The position numbers were made by a program, and so were the translations under genes. DNA of 64,000 nucleotides. It comes from Pontibacter sp. HSC-14F20. Its GTDB lineage: Bacteria; Bacteroidota; Bacteroidia; Cytophagales; Hymenobacteraceae. The notes beneath the pieces were generated by a model. It was not told the origin of the DNA. It saw only the letters and a list, made by a program, of their open reading frames with translations, and made no database searches. The stretch lies in the NCBI RefSeq assembly GCF_019599265.1, contig NZ_JAHZTC010000002.1, positions 124,001 to 188,000 of the forward strand. The letters run 5' to 3'. Numbering within the stretch: the stretch's first letter is position 1; the number at the start of each line of letters is the position of its first letter. This document shows, piece by piece, positions 31,891 through 41,036 of this stretch.

Positions 31891-31968
31891 CAAAAATATT
31901 TTTCTTAGTCTTTATGCTAATAAACGTGCTTTTGCGATTATTTCCTAAAAACATAAAATTTTTATTTA

Positions 31969-31980
31969 GCGAAAATTCGC
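31969..31980. promoter_or_regulatory. Candidate operator GCGAAAATTCGC in the XRE/aceB divergent region
   Basis: GCGAA-AA-TTCGC is an inverted repeat centred in the 152-base region between the regulator start and the aceB start. Related TTGCGA and TTCGCG sequences lie nearby (about 31932 and 31994). Position and symmetry suggest a binding site for the XRE regulator; this is inference. Confidence 0.4.
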
Positions 31981-32042
31981 CAAAAGTAAAATGTTCGCGT
32001 ATAGATTTTCAAACCACATTTTATCATCTCAAATTTACAAGT

Positions 32043-33635
32043 ATGTTAGTAGAGAACATAGCCCAAGTGAAAGGAGTACCTGTTAATGGTGCAGAGCAAA
32101 TCTTGACAGCTGAAGCCGCAGAGTTCCTTGTGATGCTACACGAGCGCTTCGACAGCCGAAGAGTAGAACTGTTAAAAGCAAGAGCAGAGCGGCAACAGCG
32201 GATAGATGCCGGCGAGCAACCTGATTTTCTGGCGGAGACCAGAGCGATCCGGGAAGGTGACTGGCAAGTAGGTGCTATACCTGACGACCTGCAAATGCGC
32301 CGCGTGGAGATTACGGGGCCAGTGGACCGCAAGATGGTGATCAACGCGCTGAACTCCGGGGCTGATGTGTTCATGGCTGACTTTGAAGATGCAAATTCTC
32401 CTACCTGGGAAAACGTGGTGCAGGGGCAGCTAAACCTCTACGATGCCGTGCGCCGCACCATCACCTATCAGAACGGCAAGGTATACCAGCTTAAAGAAGA
32501 AGTAGCGCTGCTGAAGGTACGCCCCAGAGGCTGGCACTTGACTGAAAAACATCTGTTGATAGGAGACAAGCCGATCTCAGCTGCCTTGTTTGATTTCGGC
32601 CTTTTCTTCTTCCATAACGCGAAAGAGCTGCTTGCCCGTGGCTCAGGGCCCTACTTTTACCTTCCCAAGCTGGAGAGTCACTTAGAAGCCCGCTTGTGGA
32701 ACGATGTGTTTGCAGCGGCGCAGGAGGCTTTGGCTATACCTGTCGGTACGATCAAAGCGACGGTGCTAATAGAGACCATCCTGGCTGCCTTCGAGATGGA
32801 TGAAATTCTGTATGAATTGCGCGAGCATATTGTCGGGCTCAACGCCGGCCGCTGGGATTACATTTTCAGCGCTATCAAGAAGTTCCGCAACCAGCCTGAT
32901 GTCGTTTTCCCGGATCGTACGGCCATCACCATGCAAGTGCCTTTTATGAAAGCTTACACTGATTTGCTTGTGCAGACCTGTCATAAACGCGGCGCGCATG
33001 CCATGGGGGGTATGGCGGCCTTCATCCCAAACCGTCACGATCCAGCCGTGAACAAAACAGCCTTTGAGAAAGTGAAAGCCGATAAAAACTTCGAAGCTAG
33101 TAATGGTTTTGACGGCACCTGGGTAGCACACCCGGATCTTATACCTGTCGCACGGGAGGCATTTGATAAAGTGCTCGGTGAGAAACCGCACCAGAAGGAA
33201 GTGCTACGGGAAGATGTGAATGTGAAGGCGGAAGATCTGCTCAACTTCGAGATAACAGGAGGCAAAATCACAGAACAAGGGCTGCGACTCAACATCAACG
33301 TCGGCATTCTCTACATCGGCAACTGGCTCTGCGGCACCGGTGCAGCGGCAATTCACAACCTGATGGAAGATGCTGCTACCGCCGAGATTTCCCGGGCGCA
33401 GGTATGGCAGTGGCTGCACCACAAAGACACCCGTACCGCCGAAGGCGAGCCCATCACCGAGGCACGTATGCTGCAACTGATAAAGGAAGAGACCGAACAC
33501 ATCAAAGCAGAAGTCGGATTAGCCATGTTTAAAAACTGTCACTTCGAACGCGCCTCCCAGCTTTTCTCCGAGCTCGTACTCTCTACCTGTTTTGTCGATT
33601 TCCTGACGCTACCAGCCTATAAATACATTGATTGA
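32043..33635 (+). CDS. aceB: Malate synthase A
   Basis: Condenses glyoxylate with acetyl-CoA to malate in the glyoxylate bypass. It has 530 aa, the A-type length. The signature region [17 protein letters not shown] is present, as are [24 protein letters not shown] near the N-terminus and [27 protein letters not shown] near the C-terminus. The ATG at 32043 (MLVENIAQ) is chosen. The upstream in-frame extension to 31914 translates the AT-rich regulatory region and does not look coding. aceA follows 148 bases downstream with no intervening terminator. Confidence 0.96.
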   Translation: MLVENIAQVKGVPVNGAEQILTAEAAEFLVMLHERFDSRRVELLKARAERQQRIDAGEQPDFLAETRAIREGDWQVGAIPDDLQMRRVEITGPVDRKMVINALNSGADVFMADFEDANSPTWENVVQGQLNLYDAVRRTITYQNGKVYQLKEEVALLKVRPRGWHLTEKHLLIGDKPISAALFDFGLFFFHNAKELLARGSGPYFYLPKLESHLEARLWNDVFAAAQEALAIPVGTIKATVLIETILAAFEMDEILYELREHIVGLNAGRWDYIFSAIKKFRNQPDVVFPDRTAITMQVPFMKAYTDLLVQTCHKRGAHAMGGMAAFIPNRHDPAVNKTAFEKVKADKNFEASNGFDGTWVAHPDLIPVAREAFDKVLGEKPHQKEVLREDVNVKAEDLLNFEITGGKITEQGLRLNINVGILYIGNWLCGTGAAAIHNLMEDAATAEISRAQVWQWLHHKDTRTAEGEPITEARMLQLIKEETEHIKAEVGLAMFKNCHFERASQLFSELVLSTCFVDFLTLPAYKYID

Positions 33636-33783
33636 AGTTTGGGAGTTGAGGATTGAAACGAATCATAAATGGAAGCTGATCCCTTCTCAATCCTACACTT
33701 CAGAGTCTGAACCCGGAACTCCTGACAACCAAATTTCACAACACTTAAACTTATTAACTCTTACTTCTCAATCTCCTATAATT

Positions 33784-35064
33784 ATGTCAAAGACCGAAAG
33801 AATTCAGGCAATCCAGCAAGACTGGCTCGTAAATCCGCGTTGGGCAGGTATAAAAAGACCCTATACTGCCGATGAAGTTGTGAAACTGCAGGGCTCCGTT
33901 AAAATTGAGTATACCCTGGCCCGCAACGGGGCAGAGAAACTGTGGTGTCTGCTGCATACCGAGGACTATGTGGCCGGATTGGGTGCGATGACGGGCAACC
34001 AGGCAGTACAGGAAGTGCAGGCAGGCCTCAATGCCATCTACCTCAGCGGCTGGCAGGTGGCTGCCGACGCCAACCTCGCCGGACAAATGTACCCCGACCA
34101 GAGCCTCTACCCGGCCGACAGCGTACCGAAAGTGATCAAAAAGATCAACAACGCGCTACTGCGTGCCGACCAGATCCAAAGCGTGACTGGCGAGGGAGAA
34201 ATTGACTGGCTGGTGCCGATCGTGGCCGATGCGGAGGCTGGTTTCGGTGGTAACCTGAATGCTTTTGAACTGATGAAGATGATGATCGAGGCCGGGGCTG
34301 CCGGTGTTCATTTCGAAGACCAGTTGTCGAGCGCCAAAAAGTGCGGACACCTAGGCGGCAAAGTGCTGGTACCCACGCAGGAGGCCATCAACAAACTGGT
34401 GGCAGCCCGACTCGCAGCTGATGTAATGGGCGTGCCGACATTGCTTGTTGCCCGCACCGATGCCGATGCCGCCAACCTGATCACCAGCGACATCGATCCG
34501 CGCGATCATGAGTTTATCATACCCGGAGAACGCACCAGCGAGGGCTTCTACCACGTGAATTGCGGAATCGAACAAGGTATAGCAAGGGGGCTGGCCTACG
34601 CTCCTTATGCCGACCTGATCTGGATGGAAACGTCTACGCCGGACCTGGAGCAGGCCCGCAGATTTGCAGAAGCCATTCATGCCAAATTTCCGGGCAAGCT
34701 GCTGGCCTATAACTGCTCACCATCCTTTAACTGGGCTGCCAAACTGAGTGTGGAAGAAATGGAAACATTCCGGGAAGAATTGGCGCAGATGGGCTACAAA
34801 TTCCAGTTCATCACCCTGGCCGGCTTCCATGCGCTCAACACCAGCATGTTCGAACTGGCCAAGGCTTATAAAGCACGTGGTATGGCAGGTTATTCTGAGT
34901 TGCAGGAGCGGGAGTTTGGTCTGGTGAAAGAAGGTTTCAAGGCTGTGAAGCACCAGTCTTTTGTCGGCACGGCTTACTTCGATGCTATCCAGAATACTGT
35001 CACGTCAGGTACGGCTTCTACAGCTGCGCTGGTGGGCTCTACGGAAGAAGAACAGTTTCATTAA
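33784..35064 (+). CDS. aceA: Isocitrate lyase
   Basis: Cleaves isocitrate to glyoxylate and succinate. It has 426 aa. The catalytic loop [18 protein letters not shown] and the metal-binding [13 protein letters not shown] segment are intact. Other conserved stretches are RTDADAANL and YNCSPSFNW. The ATG at 33784 ([10 protein letters not shown]) fits the family; the in-frame extension to 33628 covers non-coding spacer. With aceB it makes a complete glyoxylate bypass, presumably controlled by the divergent XRE regulator. A strong terminator follows. Confidence 0.97.
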   Translation: MSKTERIQAIQQDWLVNPRWAGIKRPYTADEVVKLQGSVKIEYTLARNGAEKLWCLLHTEDYVAGLGAMTGNQAVQEVQAGLNAIYLSGWQVAADANLAGQMYPDQSLYPADSVPKVIKKINNALLRADQIQSVTGEGEIDWLVPIVADAEAGFGGNLNAFELMKMMIEAGAAGVHFEDQLSSAKKCGHLGGKVLVPTQEAINKLVAARLAADVMGVPTLLVARTDADAANLITSDIDPRDHEFIIPGERTSEGFYHVNCGIEQGIARGLAYAPYADLIWMETSTPDLEQARRFAEAIHAKFPGKLLAYNCSPSFNWAAKLSVEEMETFREELAQMGYKFQFITLAGFHALNTSMFELAKAYKARGMAGYSELQEREFGLVKEGFKAVKHQSFVGTAYFDAIQNTVTSGTASTAALVGSTEEEQFH

Positions 35065-35085
35065 GATTGACTCAATAAATAAAGA

Positions 35086-35125
35086 AAAACTCCCTGCTGT
35101 CTGACAGATGGCAGGGAGTTTTTTT
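35086..35125 (+). terminator. Rho-independent terminator after aceA
   Basis: AAAACTCCCTGC (35086-35097) pairs with the GCAGGGAGTTTT region starting at 35111 and is followed by further Ts. The A-run on the other side allows bidirectional use with the convergent CNNM gene. Confidence 0.8.
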
Positions 35126-35151
35126 GAGTCTGATATATTCAGAGCAGCTGT

Positions 35152-36201
35152 TTACTCTGTTTTGAACCCGATGCCTTTGGCTCTTTTCGCCCAGTTTTCG
35201 CGGGCCCATTTCTGCATGTCTTCCACGTTGTCCATCTCGTCCATGATCTCCATACCTAACAGCGTTTCGATAATGTCCTCCATGGTGACGATGCCGGCCG
35301 TGCCGCCATATTCGTCCACTACCAGCGCAATATGGTTTTGCTCCTTAAGCAATCGGCTGAACAGCTCAGGTATAGGCATGTATTCGGTTACAACATCGAT
35401 ATCACGCTTAATGCTTTTCAAAGGCAGGTTGCCCTGGTTGTCGATTAATTTCGAGAGCACCTCGTCCTTGAGCACATAGCCGTATATATCATCCAGACTA
35501 TTCTGGTAAACCGGTATCCGGGAGAAGCGCAGGGTCTTGGCCTGCTTGAAAAAATCAACAATCAGCATGTCTTCCTGAGCGCCGTAAATAACGGTTCGGG
35601 GTGTCATCACGTGGCGCACCAGAATCTGGTTAAAACGGAGCACATTGCGCAGTATCTGGGATTCACCTCTCTTAAAAATGCCTTCTTTTATACCTATCTC
35701 CGCCATGGCTGTAAAGTCGGCACGGCTCAGCACACTTTTGTCTTTGTCACGCTTGAGGCGCTTGGTAATAAACTGCGAAAGCAGGATGAGCGGATACAAA
35801 GGAGAGTAGATCATGATGCGCAGCGTTGTTACCGTAAAAGGGGTTAGTTGCCTCCAGTAGTTGACACCGAGTGTTTTAGGGATGATCTCAGAAAATATGA
35901 GGATGATAATGGTGACAATAGCAGAAACCAGGGAGAGATACTGGTCTCCCCATAAGACCTGAGCCTGTGCACCTACTCCGGCTGCGCCAATGGTATGCGC
36001 AAATGTGTTGAGGGTAAGAATAGCAGCCAGCGGCCGGTCTATGTTGTCTTTAAACTCCTGTAAGTGCTTGCCGAGCGCCGGATTTTTTTCTTTGGCGATG
36101 CTCACGTGCGAGGGCGTGATGCTAAGCAGAGCCGCCTCCAGCAAAGAGCATATGAAAGATAATACAATAGATAAAAAAAGGTAAAAGAAAAGTAGGCCCA
36201 T
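35152..36201 (-). CDS. CNNM transmembrane / CBS-domain protein (hemolysin C-like family)
   Basis: A 349-aa inner-membrane protein. Residues about 1-180 form the CNNM (DUF21) domain with four hydrophobic segments and the conserved SEIIPKTLG motif. Residues about 195-325 form a pair of CBS domains (VMTPRTVIYG, FSRIPVY, ALVVDEYGGTAGIVTMEDI). The C-terminal CorC_HlyC domain present in many relatives is absent; the protein stops about 25 residues after the CBS pair. CNNM homologues are linked to Mg2+ transport, so a divalent-cation role is plausible. A -7 candidate lies upstream. Confidence 0.9.
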   Translation of the reverse strand: MGLLFFYLFLSIVLSFICSLLEAALLSITPSHVSIAKEKNPALGKHLQEFKDNIDRPLAAILTLNTFAHTIGAAGVGAQAQVLWGDQYLSLVSAIVTIIILIFSEIIPKTLGVNYWRQLTPFTVTTLRIMIYSPLYPLILLSQFITKRLKRDKDKSVLSRADFTAMAEIGIKEGIFKRGESQILRNVLRFNQILVRHVMTPRTVIYGAQEDMLIVDFFKQAKTLRFSRIPVYQNSLDDIYGYVLKDEVLSKLIDNQGNLPLKSIKRDIDVVTEYMPIPELFSRLLKEQNHIALVVDEYGGTAGIVTMEDIIETLLGMEIMDEMDNVEDMQKWARENWAKRAKGIGFKTE

Positions 36202-36267
36202 GCAGGTGGTTACGGTTTAGATTAGTCTCTGACAGTCCTGAATTAAGGACCTCAAAGATTAAGGCGT

Positions 36268-36275
36268 CAAAGATA
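36268..36275 (-). promoter_or_regulatory. Candidate -7 element (TATCTTTG) for the CNNM gene
   Basis: On the minus strand TATCTTTG matches TAnnTTTG exactly, 67 bases before the CNNM-gene start. No clear -33 TTG is seen. The site overlaps the space just before the end of the upstream hypothetical gene. Confidence 0.4.
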
Positions 36276-36281
36276 CTAAAA

Positions 36282-36674
36282 TTAATGGACCACGCGCAGC
36301 ACAGGTTCTTCGAGCGGTGTGCGGGTTTCAGGGTCCACTGTAAAATAACCCACCATACTTGGACCATAGCCTAAATTCAATTCCACAAATTTATTCTGCT
36401 CTGGCAGCATACCCACTACCTCCTGCTGTAATCCTTTGTACTTTTCGAGCAGGTCGTTCAGCTTTTGCTCTTTATCGTTCAGGGCGTTCTGCGGTTGCTG
36501 GTTGGTCAACTGGTGCTCCGTGTTTTGCTCCGGATCAAAGTCAGGTTTCATGCTTTGTAGCGACAGCAGTTCCACTTCCAGCAGCCGGATATCGCGCTCT
36601 ACATGCAGGTACTCTTTTACTTTTTCTTCCAGCGGAACAAGCGATTCGTCCAGGTATTCTATCACGTTTTCCAT
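36282..36674 (-). CDS. Coiled-coil hypothetical protein
   Basis: A 130-aa protein that I do not recognise. Residues about 10-42 and 62-95 have heptad-like patterns rich in E, K, L and Q (for example LNDLLEKYKGLQQEV), suggesting coiled coil. They are separated by a Q/N/P-rich linker. A short C-terminal part (LNLGYGPSMVGYFTVDPETR) looks structured. There is no signal peptide. It lies between the aldehyde dehydrogenase and CNNM genes on the same strand, and the context gives no functional clue. Confidence 0.6.
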   Translation of the reverse strand: MENVIEYLDESLVPLEEKVKEYLHVERDIRLLEVELLSLQSMKPDFDPEQNTEHQLTNQQPQNALNDKEQKLNDLLEKYKGLQQEVVGMLPEQNKFVELNLGYGPSMVGYFTVDPETRTPLEEPVLRVVH

Positions 36675-36772
36675 AGTTTTATCAGGTATATGAGGGTGTA
36701 TAGCTCCTATACGGTAAAGCCCTCATTTATTTTCATACGTGAAGTACTATGGACCGGCTACATGCCTGCCTC

Positions 36773-36788
36773 AGGTATAGCTATACCT
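36773..36788. terminator. Perfect 16-bp palindrome AGGTATAGCTATACCT at the aldehyde dehydrogenase 3' end
   Basis: Two abutting, inverted copies of the abundant AGGTATA motif form a perfect palindrome whose last base is the final base of the aldehyde dehydrogenase stop codon. A role in 3'-end formation is inferred from position only; there is no T-run. Confidence 0.35.
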
Positions 36789-38218
36789 TATAGCCACTTG
36801 AATACTTTTCTGATAAAAGCCAAGCGGTTGCCATAAGGCGGGTAGCGCAGCGGAAGGTCGAGCCAGGTGCCGCGGTGCACGACACTTCTCTGGTTCGAGA
36901 ACAGCTCAAAACTGGCTTTCCCGTGGTAGCTGCCCACACCACTTTCGCCTACTCCGCCAAAAGGCAGTTTCGGGTTGATGAGATGCGAAATGGTGTCGTT
37001 GATGCAGCCGCCTCCAAAGTGTGCCTGCTCCAGTACCTGCTGCTGCTGCATTTTGTCAGATGAGAAAAAGTAAAGCGCGAGCGGCCTTTCTCTGGAGTTT
37101 ACATCCCGGATGGCTTCATCCAGATGAGTATAGGTGAGCACAGGCAGTATAGGCCCGAATATTTCGTCCTGCATGACGCTGTGCTGCCAGTTTACCCGGT
37201 CCAGCACAGTTGGTGCAATAAAGCGGCTATCCGCATCGTGCTGTCCGCCTATGCGCACCACGCCATCCTGCAGGTAGCTGCGCAGGCGTTGGTAGTGCCG
37301 GTCGTTGATGATGCGGGCAAAGTCCGGGCTGTGTCGTGGCGAATCCCCATAAAACTCCTGGATTGCAATGCGTAACCGCTCGATCAGTTCGTCTTTTACC
37401 TGTTCCTGCACCAGCAGGTAGTCCGGAGCTACGCAGGTCTGGCCGGCGTTCATAAACTTGCCCCAGACAATGCGGCGTGCTGCCAGCCCCAGGTCAGCAT
37501 CTTCAGCTACGATCACCGGGCTTTTACCACCCAACTCCAGCGTAACAGGGGTTAGGTGGTCGGCAGCAGCTTTCATCACGACGCGCCCTACCTGGGTGCT
37601 GCCTGTAAAAAAGATGTAGTCGAAGCGCTGTGCCAACAAATGCTGCGTAGTAAGAACGCCACCTTCCACCACGGCAACCAGGCGAGGATCAAATGTATCC
37701 CCAACAAGTCGTGCAATGACCGCTGAGGTGGCAGGGGTAAGTTCTGATGGCTTGATGATAGCGCAATTACCAGCCGCCAGGGCACCGATCAGTGGGTTTA
37801 AAGCCAATTGCAGCGGGTAGTTCCAGGGGCCAATGATGAGGGCCACGCCGTAGGGCTGGGAGTAAATGTAGCTGCGGGCAGGGAAGTTGAGCAGTGTTTC
37901 ACCTACAGATTTTGGTTTGGCCCAGCGCGTAATATTTTTGATTACCAGCTGCAATTCTTTTTCAACGAAGCCAATCTCAGTGGTGAAGGACTCAAAAGCT
38001 GGTTTCCGGAAGTCTGTATACATGGCATCGATCAATTCCTGTTCGCGGCTGCGCACGGCCTCCAGCAGTCGTCGGAGTTGCTCTTTCCGAAAGTTAATGT
38101 TCAAGGTATGGCCACCGGCAAAATAGGCGCGTTGTTGTTGCAGCAGGTCCAGCACGGCCTGCGGGTCTGCTTCCGGCGTGGGGCTGACCCTGGTTACATA
38201 AGTGTTTGTTGTGTTCAT
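36788..38218 (-). CDS. Aldehyde dehydrogenase (ALDH3-like)
   Basis: NAD(P)-dependent oxidation of an aldehyde to its acid; the substrate is unknown. It has 476 aa, a class-3-like length. The catalytic Glu is in LELGGKSPVIV and the catalytic Cys in NAGQTCVAPDYLL. IIGPWNYPLQLALNPLIGALAAGN and LPFGGVGESGVGSYHG are typical of the ALDH3 group. The ATG at 38218 is chosen because it starts 13 bases after the SDR stop. The longer form from 38290 would overlap the SDR gene by 59 bases. It probably forms a two-gene operon with the upstream SDR gene. Confidence 0.94.
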   Translation of the reverse strand: MNTTNTYVTRVSPTPEADPQAVLDLLQQQRAYFAGGHTLNINFRKEQLRRLLEAVRSREQELIDAMYTDFRKPAFESFTTEIGFVEKELQLVIKNITRWAKPKSVGETLLNFPARSYIYSQPYGVALIIGPWNYPLQLALNPLIGALAAGNCAIIKPSELTPATSAVIARLVGDTFDPRLVAVVEGGVLTTQHLLAQRFDYIFFTGSTQVGRVVMKAAADHLTPVTLELGGKSPVIVAEDADLGLAARRIVWGKFMNAGQTCVAPDYLLVQEQVKDELIERLRIAIQEFYGDSPRHSPDFARIINDRHYQRLRSYLQDGVVRIGGQHDADSRFIAPTVLDRVNWQHSVMQDEIFGPILPVLTYTHLDEAIRDVNSRERPLALYFFSSDKMQQQQVLEQAHFGGGCINDTISHLINPKLPFGGVGESGVGSYHGKASFELFSNQRSVVHRGTWLDLPLRYPPYGNRLAFIRKVFKWL

Positions 38219-38231
38219 AGCGGGTGAAGGG

Positions 38232-39080
38232 TTAGGGTTTAGTTGCGTAAGCCGGCTTTTGTCCGACAGCCGGCCGGCCGGTAAAGTCATTCATAGAGGT
38301 ATAGACCCCAAACCAGCGGCCAGTTACCGTATCGAAGACACGGGTAGGTAAAATGCCATGAAGCAAGGGGAGTAAATTCACGATAAAAGGTTTGCGAAGC
38401 AGGATCTTGTTGCGCTTAATGGCATTCAGAATGGCTTCCGTGATCGTGTCGGGCTGCAAGATCGGGGTGAGCAGCGGCGCCTTTACGCCGGCAAACATAC
38501 CGGTGTCGATGTAGCTGGGCATAACGGTAGTTACTTTCAGGTTTGGCCCTATTTGTTCCAGTTCCAGTCGCAGACTTTCAGACCAGCCGAGCACTGCCCA
38601 TTTGCTCCCCGCATACACACTCATGCGCGGATTGGGCAGCAGGCTCGCCGCCGAAACGATGTTCACGATATGACCCTGTCCACGCGCTACCATAGCCGGC
38701 AGAAAAGCCTGTGTCACCAGCATGGCATCCAGCACATTTACCTGCAGCGTCCGCTCAATTTCGGTCATGCTGTGTTCCACAAAAGGTTTGCCTACCACAA
38801 TGCCAGCATTATTGATCAGGGTTTCTGGTGCACCGAAGCAGTTTAGTACGTCTTCAGCCGCCTGCTGTACCTGCGCTGCGTCGCCAACGTTAACCTGCCA
38901 GGTATGAACTTCGTAACCAGCTTCAGTGAACTCCTGGTAAGTCTGTTGCAAGCCAGCAGGGTTAATGTCCCATACCAGTACACGGCTGGCATCGCGCTGC
39001 AGGCATTTGCTGCCCATCAGCTTGCCAATGCCCGAAGCGCCTCCTGTTATGAGCACTGTACTTTTCTTTATGCTGGTCAT
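38232..39080 (-). CDS. SDR-family NAD(P)-dependent oxidoreductase
   Basis: Classical short-chain dehydrogenase, 281 aa. The cofactor motif is TGGASGIG, the structural motif NNAGIV, and the catalytic Ser/Tyr/Lys lie in VSAASLLPNPRMSVYAGSK. Its C-terminal extension (ILLRKPFIVNLLPLLHGILPTRVF) is hydrophobic and may associate with membrane or substrate. The ATG at 39080 (MTSIKKSTVLITGG) is preferred to an upstream one at 39113. It is the first gene of an SDR-ALDH pair, suggesting sequential oxidation of an alcohol to an acid. Confidence 0.92.
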   Translation of the reverse strand: MTSIKKSTVLITGGASGIGKLMGSKCLQRDASRVLVWDINPAGLQQTYQEFTEAGYEVHTWQVNVGDAAQVQQAAEDVLNCFGAPETLINNAGIVVGKPFVEHSMTEIERTLQVNVLDAMLVTQAFLPAMVARGQGHIVNIVSAASLLPNPRMSVYAGSKWAVLGWSESLRLELEQIGPNLKVTTVMPSYIDTGMFAGVKAPLLTPILQPDTITEAILNAIKRNKILLRKPFIVNLLPLLHGILPTRVFDTVTGRWFGVYTSMNDFTGRPAVGQKPAYATKP

Positions 39081-39313
39081 CGAGCAGGTTTTAATATTAT
39101 GTGTATTTCGCAAGCATAATATAGGAGAATAAGATCATAAATAAAATTGTTATGCTTTTATCCTCAGCCAGATATACAAATAAATTATAAACAAGGCCAG
39201 GCTATTCTTGGTTGTGTGTCGGGCGGCTGCTTAGGTGTTATGCCATCAATCTTGCTAAGCTTGTCAGGTATAAATTCTCCCGGTATTTCCCCGCGCAGAC
39301 TTACGCTTATTTG

Positions 39314-39321
39314 TATCTTTG
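39314..39321 (+). promoter_or_regulatory. Candidate -7 element (TATCTTTG) for the HMG-CoA lyase gene
   Basis: TATCTTTG is an exact TAnnTTTG match 26 bases before the ATG at 39347, a plausible leader length. The -33 TTG is not obvious. Confidence 0.5.
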
Positions 39322-39346
39322 GCAGAACGACCAAATTCGCTTCTCT

Positions 39347-40207
39347 ATGACGGACGATACCATCAAAATAATAGAGTGCCCCCGCGATGCCATGCAGGGC
39401 TTGCATGATTTTATACCTACGCAGACCAAAATTGACTACATCAACCAGCTGCTGCAGGTGGGCTTCGACACGATAGATTTCGGTAGTTTTGTGTCGCCCA
39501 AAGCCATCCCGCAACTGGCCGATACCACCGACGTGCTGGCCGGGTTAGACCTGAGCAGCACACGCTCCAAACTGCTGGCCATTATTGCCAATGTGCGGGG
39601 TGCAGAAGAAGCGGCAACACACAAAGCGATCGATTACCTGGGCTTTCCGCTTTCGGTGTCAGAGACGTTTCAGCAGCGCAATACCAACAAAAGCATCGCC
39701 GAGGCCATGACCCAGCTGGCCCAGATACAGAACATTTGCCAGCGCCAGGACAAAATGCTCGTTACATACATTTCCATGGGTTTCGGCAATCCGTACAACG
39801 ACCCCTGGGATGCCGCCACAGTCATTCGTTTTGTGGAGGAACTGGATAAACTGGGCGTAAAAATCATTTCCCTTTCTGATACCATTGGTATTTCCAATCC
39901 GGAGAATATCACCTACCTGTTCAGCGAACTGGTGCCTTCTTTCCCGCACATTGAATTTGGAGCGCACCTGCATACTACACCGACCAGCTGGCACGAGAAA
40001 GTGGAAGCTGCTTACGGGGCAGGCTGTCGACGGTTTGACGGAGCCATGCGTGGGTATGGTGGTTGCCCGATGGCCAAAGATGAACTGGTGGGCAACATGG
40101 CGACTGAAAATTTGATCAGCTACTTCGAAAATAATGGCTTAAATTTGAAGCTCGACAAAGAGGCTTTTGCTGCTGCACTGGCAGCTTCAGGCTCTGTTTT
40201 CTCCTGA
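39347..40207 (+). CDS. Hydroxymethylglutaryl-CoA lyase
   Basis: Cleaves HMG-CoA to acetyl-CoA and acetoacetate (leucine catabolism, ketone-body formation). It has 286 aa and a DRE-TIM-barrel fold. The N-terminus IIECPRDAMQGL carries the conserved Arg/Asp. The metal ligands lie in GAHLHTTPTSW, and the HMGL-like signature with the catalytic Cys is GYGGCPMAKDELVGNMATE. The ATG at 39347 is chosen; the longer frame from 39212 is promoter DNA. The next gene starts 2 bases after the stop, so the two are almost certainly co-transcribed. Confidence 0.92.
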   Translation: MTDDTIKIIECPRDAMQGLHDFIPTQTKIDYINQLLQVGFDTIDFGSFVSPKAIPQLADTTDVLAGLDLSSTRSKLLAIIANVRGAEEAATHKAIDYLGFPLSVSETFQQRNTNKSIAEAMTQLAQIQNICQRQDKMLVTYISMGFGNPYNDPWDAATVIRFVEELDKLGVKIISLSDTIGISNPENITYLFSELVPSFPHIEFGAHLHTTPTSWHEKVEAAYGAGCRRFDGAMRGYGGCPMAKDELVGNMATENLISYFENNGLNLKLDKEAFAAALAASGSVFS

Positions 40208-40209
40208 TT

Positions 40210-40950
40210 ATGGCAAGAAGAACAATTGTAGATATATTCATTCCCTGCTTCGTGGATCAGCTGCACCCTGAAACAGGTATGAGTATGGTTAAAGTACTCG
40301 AGGGCCTGGGCTGCGAAGTTAACTATAACCCAAACCAGACCTGCTGCGGACAGCCAGCTTTCAATGCTGGTTTTTTTGACGAAGCCCGCGAAGTAGCCAA
40401 CAAGTTTCTCGACGATTTCTCAAGCGAAACCTCTCATTACATTGTGGCGCCCTCAGCAAGCTGCGTTGGAATGGTGCGTAATGCCTACCAGGACATCTTC
40501 GTGAAGTCATCTAAACTGGTGAAGTACCGCGCCATGCAGAAGAAGGTGTTTGAGCTGACCGAGTTCCTGACTGATGTGCTGAAAGTGACGCAGGTGCCTG
40601 GCGCTCGCCTCGACGGCAAAGCCACTTACCACGACTCCTGCAGCGCCCTGCGTGAATGCCACATCAAGGAAGGACCGCGTGCGCTGCTGCAAGGGGTGCA
40701 CGGACTGGAAATGATCGAGATGGAGGACACCGAAACCTGCTGCGGTTTTGGTGGTACCTTCGCCGTGAAGTTCGAAGCCATTTCAGTAGCGATGGCCGAG
40801 CAGAAAGTGGAAAACGCGCTGGCAACCGGCGCCGACTACATCATCTCCACCGACAGCAGTTGTCTGATGCACCTGAATGGCTACATCCAGAAAAACAAAA
40901 AGCCCATTAAAACCATGCACATTGCTGATGTGCTGGCCAGTGGCTGGTAA
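40210..40950 (+). CDS. (Fe-S)-binding protein, LutA/YkgE-like
   Basis: A 246-aa protein with two CCG (cysteine-rich) domains, each closing with a Cys-Cys motif: NQTCCGQPAF near residue 40 and ETCCGFGGTFAVKFE near residue 180. Further cysteines are in SCVGM and DSCSALREC. It matches the LutA/YkgE family, subunits of lactate or other hydroxy-acid oxidation complexes. The LutB and LutC partners are not in the window. It follows HMG-CoA lyase by 2 bases and is closed by a terminator. Confidence 0.88.
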   Translation: MARRTIVDIFIPCFVDQLHPETGMSMVKVLEGLGCEVNYNPNQTCCGQPAFNAGFFDEAREVANKFLDDFSSETSHYIVAPSASCVGMVRNAYQDIFVKSSKLVKYRAMQKKVFELTEFLTDVLKVTQVPGARLDGKATYHDSCSALRECHIKEGPRALLQGVHGLEMIEMEDTETCCGFGGTFAVKFEAISVAMAEQKVENALATGADYIISTDSSCLMHLNGYIQKNKKPIKTMHIADVLASGW

Positions 40951-40977
40951 GGTATAAACTACAGGTATAGGTATAAG

Positions 40978-41018
40978 GCAACGGCCTCACTCTAGAAAGG
41001 GTGAGGCCGTTGCTCGTT
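40978..41018 (+). terminator. Terminator after the HMG-CoA lyase / LutA-like operon
   Basis: A perfect 13-bp stem (40978-40990 with 41001-41013) and a 10-base loop lie 27 bases after the stop codon, followed by TCGTTT. Confidence 0.7.
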
Positions 41019-41036
41019 TACAGGTATGGAGAATCT

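Noticed and set aside
31914-32042. N-terminal extension of malate synthase
   Set aside because: It translates the AT-rich divergent promoter region, and the family start matches the ATG at 32043.
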